The translations under genes and the position numbers were made by a program. Shown one piece after another: positions 57,717 to 64,000 of a stretch of 64,000 nt of DNA. The stretch covers positions 846,647-910,646 of the forward strand of contig CAVQOH010000006.1 of the NCBI GenBank assembly GCA_963714405.1. The letters run 5' to 3'. Origin of the DNA: JAZGGS01 sp963714405 (lineage in GTDB: Bacteria > Bacteroidota > Ignavibacteria > Ignavibacteriales > Ignavibacteriaceae). The notes under the pieces were generated by a model. That model did no database searches. It saw only the letters and a list, made by a program, of their open reading frames with translations, and was not told where the DNA came from. Numbering within the stretch: the stretch's first letter is position 1; each line of letters opens with the position of its first letter.

Positions 57717-58118
57717 GCTTTATCTTTCCATATAGTTTCAAAGAGAATATCTTTTTCAACAGGAACAATTCCAACTTCACCGCAGACAATACCTGCGGCA
57801 TAATTAGCAAGTAGAGAAGCTTCATAAATATCAGCTCCTGCAGCAAGAGCCAAAGTTAGAGTAGAAATTACCGTATCACCTGCGCCTGAAACATCTGCAA
57901 CTTTTCTTGCTTTTGTTGGCATTCTCGTTTCTTTGGAATTCTGATCGAATACAGCGATTCCCTGGCTGCCAAGAGTTAATAAAATATTTTTTGCTGAGAG
58001 TTTTTCAAGTAATTTTTGCCCAGCAGCAGTTATATCTTCACTGCTTTTTATTTTCATTCCAAGCACTTCTTCAGCTTCTTTTTTATTTGGTTTAAAAACA
58101 GTTACATTTTTGTATGAA
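57713..58118 (-). CDS. rfaE1: D-glycero-beta-D-manno-heptose-7-phosphate kinase, C-terminal part only
   Basis: About 135 C-terminal residues of a PfkB-family sugar kinase. YKNVTVFKPNKKEAEEVLG, ILLTLGSQGIAVF and the catalytic VADVSGAGDTVISTLTLAL are typical of RfaE domain I. The normal protein has about 330 residues, so the N-terminal ~190 are missing: the AT-rich coding sequence stops at about 58,118 and GC-rich DNA begins. The open frame continues into that DNA up to 58,408, but this added segment has no kinase character. The truncation is best explained by a chimeric join. The coupled adenylyltransferase downstream supports the assignment to heptose biosynthesis. Confidence 0.9.
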
Positions 58119-58122
58119 AAGC
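58114..58122. other. Abrupt composition and gene junction, likely assembly chimera
   Basis: Left of this point the sequence is AT-rich and codes for a heptose kinase; right of it, GC-rich sequence codes for AcpS on the same strand. Both genes are cut inside conserved domains at the same place, and composition stays switched to the window end. No inverted repeat, integrase, tRNA or direct repeat marks the point. Confidence 0.85.
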
Positions 58123-58334
58123 CACCGCACCCCGCGGCTCCACCCCGTCCCGATGGCCTTGCTCGCGGCCTCCTTGGCGGCGATGGCGAAGGCGACCGCC
58201 CGGACGCGCTCCACTCCAGCGGGCAGGAGCGCCGCCTCGGGGGGGTCCATGAGCTTCGCCACCAGGCGGTCCCCCCAGCGTCCGAGGGAGCCCTCCACGC
58301 GATCCAGCTCCACGAGGTCCACTCCGAGACCCAC
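58119..58334 (-). CDS. acpS: Holo-[acyl-carrier-protein] synthase, N-terminal part only
   Basis: The first ~72 residues of AcpS, the phosphopantetheinyl transferase that activates acyl carrier protein. The start is GTG at 58,334, giving MGLGVDLVELDRVEGSLGRW with the metal-binding Asp in GVDLVEL. FAIAAKEAASKAIGTG is the second signature, with the catalytic Glu in AKEA, and GVRW follows. At GVRW the AT-rich sequence starts and the frame reads nonsense for AcpS (LFIQKCNCF). About 50 C-terminal residues are missing. It is divergent from the Ser/Thr kinase gene. Confidence 0.88.
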
Positions 58335-58369
58335 GACCCGACCCCCTCCCGCGATCCCAGGATCCCCCC

Positions 58370-58398
58370 TTGGCCCTTGACCGTTCTAGGTTTAGAAT
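58370..58398 (+). promoter_or_regulatory. Candidate sigma70-type promoter of the Ser/Thr kinase gene
   Basis: TTGGCC at 58,370-58,375 and TAGAAT at 58,393-58,398 are separated by 17 bases, close to TTGACA-N17-TATAAT. They lie in the acpS/kinase divergent gap, about 45 bases before the GTG at 58,444. Confidence 0.35.
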
Positions 58399-58443
58399 GC
58401 GAGCCCAAGGAGGGGTTTCTCCCCGGCCTTTGAAAGAGCTCGC

Positions 58444-60621
58444 GTGCAGCGAATAGGAAAGTACCAGGTCCAGAGGGTGCTGGGCCGCGGGGGCATGGGC
58501 ACCGTCTACGAGGCCATCGACCCGCTCATCGACCGCAAGGTCGCCCTCAAGACCATGATCCCGGGCCTGGCCGACACGCCCGACCTGCGCGAGCGCTTCC
58601 TGCGCGAGGCCCAGGCCGCCGGCGGACTGCGCCACCGCAACATCGTCACCGTCTACGACCTCGGCGAGGACAAGGGCCAGCCCTACATCGCCATGGAGTT
58701 CATCGAGGGCATCGACCTCGAGAAGGCTGATCCAGAACCGCGAGCGCGCTGCCCACTCGAGTGGAAGCTCGACGTCATCCGCCAGGTCTGCGACGGCCTC
58801 GGCTACGCCCACCGCAACGGCATCGTGCACCGCGACGTCAAGCCCGCCAACATCCGCGTGACGCCGGAGGGCGAGGTCAAGATCATGGACTTCGGGATCG
58901 CCCACCTGCAGTCCTCGACCATGACCAAGAGCGGCCTGGTGCTGGGCACGGTCCACTACATGGCCCCCGAGCAGGTGCAGGGGCAGCAAGGTCGATCACC
59001 GCGCCGACATCTTCTCGGTGGGCGCCATCGCCTACGAGCTGATCGCCGGCAAGAAGCCCTTCGACGGCGACAGCATCACGGCCGTCATGTTCAAGATCAT
59101 CCACGAGCGGCCCGATCCCGGCGCCCTGCCCGCACCGCGTACTCGCCCGGACTCGAGACCATCGTGATGAAGGCCCTGGCCCGCGACGTCGTCGAGCGCT
59201 ACCAGTCGCTCGACGACATGCACGACGACCTGGAGCGGATGCTCAAGGACGTGCCGCGGCCGGTGGAGAAGCCGCATCCGACCCAGGCCCTGCTCCAGTC
59301 GGCGAGGGACGAGCGCTCCGCGGGGCGGATCGACCAGGCCCTCCGCCTGGCCCGCGAGGCGGCCCGGGCCGATCCCGCCCGCGCCGACACCGCCGCCCTG
59401 GTGGCCGAGCTGGAGAAGGAAGAGCGGTTGGGCCAGGCCGCGCGCCACATCGAGGAGGCGCGCCGCCGCCCTGTCCAAGGGGGACCCCACCGGCGCGATC
59501 CAGTCCGTGACCCAGGCCCTGAGCCTGGCTCCCGGCGATCCCTCGATCCAGGCCATCGCGCGCCAGGCGGAGACCGAGGCCCTCAAGAAGCGCGTCGAGC
59601 GGGAGATGGGGGATCTCCGGGCGGCCGTGGACAGGGCGCGTGCCGAAGGCCATTCGCAGAAGGCCCACAGCCTGTGCCAGAAGCTCCTGGAGCAGAATCC
59701 AGAAGACGGGGAAGTCTCGCGCCTGGCCGCCGAGATCCAGGCCAGCATCCAGGACAAGGAGGTCGAGCAGCTCTGCGGCCTGGCCCTCTCCTACGCCGCC
59801 GACGCCGACACGGAGCTGGCCCAGAAGATCGCCGGGAAGATCGAGCGCCTGGCTCCGAAGAGCGCGCGCTACCTCCAGCTTCGCTCCTATCTCGACGAAG
59901 AGGTGAAGCGCCGGAAGGCCCAGGCCCTGATCGCCACCGCGGCCGATCATCTCCCTCGGGAACCTCGTGGAGGCCCGCGCGGCCGCCGAGGAGGCCCTCG
60001 CGATCCAGCCGGGACACACGGCCGCACGGGAGATCCGCGACCAGGTCGCCAAGGTGCTGGCCATGCGCGAGAAGGCCGCGGCACCGGTGGCGCGGATGGG
60101 GGGGCCCGCGGTGGCGGAGGCCACGCCGCTCCCGGGGACGATCCCCGCCTCCACCCCGTCGGCTCCCGATCCCGCCAGCATCCCCGACGAGGCGACCGTC
60201 AAGTTCCGCGCCGGCCCCGATCCCGCGCCCCCCCCGCCCGCCGGGGCGCCCGCGGCCTCCGGCCCCGCAGCCAAGGCGCCGACACCGCTGCCGGAGGGGG
60301 AGCGCCGTCCAACCCCGAGGCCGCGTCCCTCGTGGACGCCGCCGGCGGCTCTTGCGCGAGCGGTCGCCCCAGAAGGCCCTGGAGCCCCTCGAGCGCGCCG
60401 CGAGCCTGGAGCCCGGTCACGCGGGCATCCAGAGGTTGCTGGCCCAGACCCGCACGGACGCCCGCAAGGCCGAGGTGGAGTCCCTCACCACCGCCGCCCT
60501 CAACCACTTCGTCCAGAACAACTACGCCAAGGCCAAGAAAGCCGTCGACAAGGCCCTCGCCCTCGACCCCGCCAACAAGAAGGCCAAGGAGCTGGCGAAG
60601 ATCCTGGGCTCCCTGGGCTAG
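58444..60621 (+). CDS. Ser/Thr protein kinase with C-terminal helical (TPR-like) repeats, at least six frameshifts
   Basis: A Hanks-type kinase of about 725 residues. From GTG at 58,444: the glycine loop GRGGMGTVYEA, catalytic Lys36 in VALK, HRDVKPANIRV, metal-binding DFGIA and APEQ are intact in the first frame. Indels near 58,987 and 59,140 bracket the segment RADIFSVGAIAYELIAGKKP in another frame. The rest, with breaks near 59,465, 59,950, 60,290 and 60,345, contains repeated Ala/Leu/Glu-rich helices. These end in a TPR-like unit (AALNHFVQNNYAKAKKAVDK, ALALDPANKKAKELA). A Pro/Ala-rich linker divides the repeats. No transmembrane segment was seen. Breaks on this scale reflect low-quality consensus. 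Confidence 0.85.
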   Translation: MQRIGKYQVQRVLGRGGMGTVYEAIDPLIDRKVALKTMIPGLADTPDLRERFLREAQAAGGLRHRNIVTVYDLGEDKGQPYIAMEFIEGIDLEKADPEPRARCPLEWKLDVIRQVCDGLGYAHRNGIVHRDVKPANIRVTPEGEVKIMDFGIAHLQSSTMTKSGLVLGTVHYMAPEQVQGQQGRSPRRHLLGGRHRLRADRRQEALRRRQHHGRHVQDHPRAARSRRPARTAYSPGLETIVMKALARDVVERYQSLDDMHDDLERMLKDVPRPVEKPHPTQALLQSARDERSAGRIDQALRLAREAARADPARADTAALVAELEKEERLGQAARHIEEARRRPVQGGPHRRDPVRDPGPEPGSRRSLDPGHRAPGGDRGPQEARRAGDGGSPGGRGQGACRRPFAEGPQPVPEAPGAESRRRGSLAPGRRDPGQHPGQGGRAALRPGPLLRRRRRHGAGPEDRREDRAPGSEERALPPASLLSRRRGEAPEGPGPDRHRGRSSPSGTSWRPARPPRRPSRSSRDTRPHGRSATRSPRCWPCARRPRHRWRGWGGPRWRRPRRSRGRSPPPPRRLPIPPASPTRRPSSSAPAPIPRPPRPPGRPRPPAPQPRRRHRCRRGSAVQPRGRVPRGRRRRLLRERSPQKALEPLERAASLEPGHAGIQRLLAQTRTDARKAEVESLTTAALNHFVQNNYAKAKKAVDKALALDPANKKAKELAKILGSLG

Positions 60622-60697
60622 GGCCCGGCCGCTCCCAAATCCCCGCCCCCGGCGCTATACTGGATCGGGCCTTTTCCGGCCCTCGGGAGGCTTCTTC

Positions 60698-61246
60698 ATG
60701 CGGCTCGTCATTCCAGTCCTCGTCGCGGCCGTGGCATTGGGCGCGGCCCCTCGGGTCTCCGCCCAGAGCCTGGGGGAGATCGCCGAGAAGGAGAAGGAGC
60801 GGCGCTCGGGCTCGGGGAAGACCAGCAAGGTCATCACCGAATCGGACTTGCAGAAGGCCGGCCAGGGTGTCCCGGTCCTTGAGTCCGAGGCGCCCGTCGA
60901 CGCCGAAGCGTCCGAGCCGGTGGAGGGGGCCCTTGCCGCAGAGGAAGGGGCGCCCGCCGCCCAGCCCGTCCCGCAGGGGAAGAGCGACGACGAGAAGAAG
61001 GCCGAAAAGCAGGCCGCCTTGCAGAAGGAGGTCGACGCCGAGCGGGCCCACATCGAGGGGATCAAGGCCGATATCGCGAAGCGCGAGATCGAGCTGCTCA
61101 ACGACCTCTCGAACTACACCTTCGGCGGCCGCCGCGCCGATCTCGTCAAGTTCGTCGAGGACGCCAAGCAGGCCATCGGGGTGCACGAAGCGCAGGTCGC
61201 GAAGCTCCTCGAGCAGGGCCGCCGTGAGGGGATGACGGTCCGATGA
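60698..61246 (+). CDS. Secreted protein with SLGE-EKERR motif and C-terminal coiled coil (paralogue 1)
   Basis: A 182-residue protein. ATG at 60,698 follows GGGAGG at a seven-base spacing, and this decides the start although the frame is open far upstream. The signal peptide is MRLVIPVLVAAVALGAAPRV with cleavage after SAQ. The mature start SLGEIAEKEKERRSGSGKTS leads to VITESDLQKAG, then an acidic Ala/Pro linker, and then a charged alpha-helical region (ERAHIEGIKADIAKREIELL) that is probably coiled coil. The SLGE..EKERR...DL start is frequent in Acidobacteriota secreted proteins as I recall; no function is known. It overlaps the next gene (ATGA), which is its paralogue. Confidence 0.75.
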   Translation: MRLVIPVLVAAVALGAAPRVSAQSLGEIAEKEKERRSGSGKTSKVITESDLQKAGQGVPVLESEAPVDAEASEPVEGALAAEEGAPAAQPVPQGKSDDEKKAEKQAALQKEVDAERAHIEGIKADIAKREIELLNDLSNYTFGGRRADLVKFVEDAKQAIGVHEAQVAKLLEQGRREGMTVR

Positions 61247-61840
61247 GGGCCAGGAGGAGCGTGGTGAGGGGTTGGCTTCAGGCCGCGGCGCTGGCGGTTG
61301 CGGCGGCGTTGGTGGTGCCCGCGGGCGTCTCCGGCCAGAGCCTCGGCGACGCGGCGGCCCGTGAGAAGGAGCGGCGGAAGGGAAAGGCGAAGACCTACAG
61401 CGAGGACGACCTGCGGCGGGCGGGTGGGACGGCTTCGGGCTTCGAAACGGCCGCCCCTGACGAACCCACCGCGGAAGGCGCCACCCCGGCCGAGGGCACG
61501 ACCGCCGAGGGCGCGACCCCCGAGCCGGGGCCGAGGGCGCGAGCGCCGATGGATCCACCACGCCGCCGGAGGCCGGTGCGCCGCAGGGGGAGAGCGAGGA
61601 CGGAGCGGCGCGCCGCTCAGGAGAAAGAGTGGCGGGAGCGGCTCAAGAAGTCCGAGGACGACGTCAACGCGGCGATCGCCGACATCGAGAAGCTCCAGAA
61701 GAACCTGAGCGACCTCACGGGGAACTACTACAGCGCCAGCCGCACCAACATGATGAACCGCATGGACGAGCTGAAGAAGAAGCTCGCGACCGCCCAGGAG
61801 ACCCTGGAGAACGTCCGGGAGGAAGGCCGCCGGAACAGGT
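61243..61840 (+). CDS. Secreted protein, tandem paralogue 2, frameshifted linker and uncertain end
   Basis: It starts with ATG at 61,243 overlapping the stop codon of paralogue 1. A signal peptide (LQAAALAVAAALVVPAGVSG) is followed by QSLGDAAAREKERRKGKAKT and YSEDDLRRAGG, matching the first gene's mature N-terminus. An Ala/Glu/Pro/Thr linker follows, whose middle (~61,535-61,605) is readable only in another frame (EGASADGSTTPPEAGAPQG), indicating two compensating indels. A charged helix follows (EKEWRERLKKSEDDVNAAIA, MDELKKKLATAQETLENV). The open frame continues to 62,196, but coding character ends at about 61,840, where the opposite-strand peptidase begins. The true stop is not visible, so another indel or deletion is likely. 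Confidence 0.65.
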
Positions 61841-61844
61841 TCCG

Positions 61845-64000
61845 GTCCTCGAGCCGCCGATCCGGGCCAGGAGCCCCCCGTCGTCGTTCACCTCGACGCT
61901 CCGAGCCCGGCTCGGGGTCTCGACGGCGAAGCGGCCGCCCTCCGCCGGCAGCTCCACCCGCGTCGTGGTCCGTCCCCCTTCGTGGCGGACCGAGATCAGC
62001 AGCGGGACGGGCCCGGGCAGTCCTTCGGCCTTCACGTCCACCAGGGTCTGGCGTCCCGGCTCCGGCTCCGGCCGGTGGGAGACCCGCAGCCGGGGCAGTG
62101 TCGTCCCGTACACCCACTCCCGGAAGTACGCTCGGAGGTCCCGTCCCGAGGCCGATTCCAGCGCGGCACGGAGATCGGCGGTGCCGGCCTTCTTGAACTG
62201 GTAGCTCCCCTGCAGGCTCCGGAGGCCGCCGCGGAAGGCCTCCTCCCCGAGCAGTCCCCGGAGCATGTGGAGCACGTAGGCGCCCTTGTCGTAGACGACG
62301 GCCCGGAAAGCCTGGGGGTCCTCGCTGACCCACCCGAGCCGGCTCCCCAGGCTGATCGGGCCCACGTCGTTGTCGCGAAACGCCCAGCGCGCGAAGCGAT
62401 CCAGGATGCCCCGGAAGGGCTTCTCTCCCCGGCTCTTCCGCACCCACAGGGCCGCGGCATACTGCGCGAAGGCCTCGGAGATCCGAGCGGTCGTGGTAGT
62501 TCTTCCCGGCCACGCCGTGGCCCCACCACTGATGGGCCAGCTCGTGGGCGAGGAAGAAGCCGGGCACGTCGCTGAAGTTGCCGGGATCCTCGGCGAGGCT
62601 CCTGCGCATCAGCGGCGGGCGCCGCGCCACGACCACCATGCCGGGAGGGCTGTCGCCGCCTGGCGTCAGGCCCTCGATCAAGACCAGGCTCAAGGTGGCA
62701 GGCCGACAAGGCCCGAACTCGGCCGCGAAGAAGGACAGGATCTCCCGGGCGCGGTCCAGGGTCTCGTCCACCTCGGCCCGTGTCCGGGACACGCCGAAGC
62801 CCCGTAGCACCGGCTGCGCCTCGGCCCGCTCCTGCATCGGATAGAGCCGGCCCACGGCCACGCTGATGTACCGGCCGGGAAGCTTCTGGGCGTAGCGGAT
62901 CAGGGACCGCCCTCCCTCGATGCGCGCCGAAACCCTCTCGCCCCCCGTCACGACCGTCTGGCCCAGGGGCACGTCGAAGAGCAGGTCGGCGGTGGCGTGG
63001 TCGTCGGCCCCGGCCTGCGGGTACCAGGCGGAGCGGTTGGTGTACACGAGCACCTTCTCGACGTTGACCTCGTCGGGGGCGAGGTCCCCCGAGATGTTGG
63101 GCCGAAGCTGCCCGGCTGCGGCGGCGCCCTGGAGCGCCTCCCGCTCCACGGGTCCGGGGAGAAGGGTGCCCGAGTATCGGACGTCCAGGTCGATCTCGGC
63201 GAGGGTGCTCGACCACGGCCCGAGGGAGACCATCAGGCTGTCCTGGTCCCTCACGCGAAAGAACAGGTGCTGTCCCCCGGCCGTCGGGGTGATCGAGTCG
63301 ACGCGGAAGGCGTCGTCGAGGCGGAGCCGGATCCACGGCGAGGGGGAGAGCAGGCGCATCTTGAGCGTGTCGCGGCCCTCGACCCGGTTCCGTTCGGGCT
63401 CGAAGCGCAGCTGCAGGTCGTGGTGCAGCACGTCCACCGCGCGCCCGTCGTCCTCGTCGTAGTCGATGCCGCCGCCACCCGCCGGGTACTGGCAGATCTG
63501 CAGCCGGCGGGAGCGGTCGAACAGGCTGATCCCCTCCGGGTCGCCGGCGTTGACCGCGAAGCTCAGCGTCCCGCGCCGCGCCGTCTTGAACGTCACCAGG
63601 CCGAGTCTCCCAGGCTGGGCAGCAGCCACCACGGCGAGCCGGGCAGGCTGACGTCGAGGACGAAAGCGCGTCCCACCTGGTCCCGGAAGGTGGCCTCGGC
63701 CGCCCGCGCCGCTCGGAGGCCCGGGGATCCGCCTCGAGACGCATCGGGAGCAGGACCCGGTGCAGGTCCGCCGGATGGATCCGCACGAACGCCTGCTCGA
63801 CGCGCTCGGACAGCTCCGGATGTCCCGCGAACCGGCGGAGCTGCTCGCGCTCGGTGGCGGGCGCCGGCTTGAAGCGGACGCGGCCCTCGCCCACGACACG
63901 AAGACCGTCGGCCCCACCCTCTCGGGAGAGGCGAAGAGGGTCCCGCGCTGCATTGCAGCTCGAAGTCCTCGAAACGGAAGCTGAGGCCGTCCGCCCGGTA
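61845..64000 (-). CDS. M1-family metallopeptidase (aminopeptidase N-like), partial and frameshifted
   Basis: A gluzincin of family M1 running off the right window edge. The zinc site is HELAHQWWG in FFLAHELAHQWWGHG. The third ligand Glu lies in ISEAFAQYAAA, readable one frame over after an indel near 62,490. The N-terminal saddle domain (LQLRFEPERNRVEGRDTLKM, PWIRLRLDDAFRVDSI) and the GMVVV substrate strand precede it. A C-terminal domain (YDKGAYVLHMLRGLLGEEAF) follows. Upstream of the saddle are ~170 residues of unrecognised sequence in shifting frames (breaks near 63,600 and 63,930), so the start is outside the window. The 3' end is uncertain because no stop codon is found near 61,840. Confidence 0.8.

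Noticed and set aside
58102..58989. Long minus-strand open frames opposite the kinase gene, and many other overlapping frames in the GC-rich part
   Set aside because: High GC content leaves few stop codons, so antisense frames stay open. Their translations are low-complexity Arg/Ala/Gly/Pro text without motifs, whereas the kinase motifs are unmistakable on the plus strand.
58119..64000. GC-rich block considered as a horizontally acquired genomic island
   Set aside because: There is no integrase, tRNA, direct repeat or transposase at the boundary. Both genes at the boundary are truncated there, and the block carries housekeeping acpS. A chimeric join explains this more simply, although raw reads are needed for proof.

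Overview
The window holds two unrelated kinds of DNA. Positions 1 to about 58,115 are AT-rich, tightly packed and read like a member of the Ignavibacteria or a close Bacteroidota/Chlorobi relative. Supporting signs are TAnnTTTG-type -7 promoter boxes, an S46 dipeptidyl-peptidase, Asp-box propeller proteins, a Spondin_N lipoprotein, and the prs-rplY-pth and rpsF-ssb-rpsR-rplI gene orders. Positions from about 58,121 to 64,000 are strongly GC-rich with different codon use. This part resembles Acidobacteriota or another high-GC phylum: a Ser/Thr kinase with repeats, secreted 'SLGE..EKERR' proteins and an M1 aminopeptidase. The switch is abrupt. It joins the C-terminal half of a heptose kinase to the N-terminal half of acpS on the same strand, with both genes cut at the same point, so a chimeric contig is the best explanation.

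Layout of the AT-rich part. 1-2.2 kb: a partial secreted protein and metG. 2.4-6.3 kb: a Cys/Met PLP enzyme, then a LiaF-like protein with a LytS-type kinase and a LytTR regulator. 6.4-10.4 kb: an acetylating aldehyde dehydrogenase with a C-terminal tail, a cytidylate-kinase-like protein and a class V aminotransferase. 10.5-16.8 kb: a murein-recycling operon (amino-sugar kinase, AmpG-like permease, serine hydrolase, exported NagZ-like GH3 fused to a degenerate serine-hydrolase domain). 17.1-20.8 kb: a ThDP enzyme plus aldehyde dehydrogenase pair and DoxX, bounded by short diverged repeats. 21-30.6 kb: a propeller protein, Spondin_N lipoprotein, chromate transporter with an LRR protein, an S46 peptidase and a zinc ribbon. 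30.8-39.4 kb: phosphomannomutase, DUF2911, a Lon-like protease, pyruvate kinase, AmrS, an SDR and a Sua5-type enzyme. 39.6-46.2 kb: a translation block (rpmB; rplI, rpsR, ssb, rpsF; pth, rplY, prs) with a membrane pyrophosphatase inserted. 46.3-58.1 kb: envelope genes, including a metallopeptidase-propeller-barrel protein, rnr, tamB and the two halves of the heptose kinase/adenylyltransferase pathway.

Many conserved genes are broken by single-base indels: the aldehyde dehydrogenase, propeller protein, amrS, rplI, ssb, rpsF, hppA, tamB, hldC and nearly everything in the GC-rich part. rpsR also carries an in-frame TAA. Because essential single-copy genes are hit and continuity is obvious in a neighbouring frame, these look like consensus errors of a poorly polished assembly. 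I annotate such genes as single CDS and give the approximate break points. No tRNA, rRNA, CRISPR array, insertion sequence or prophage was recognised.
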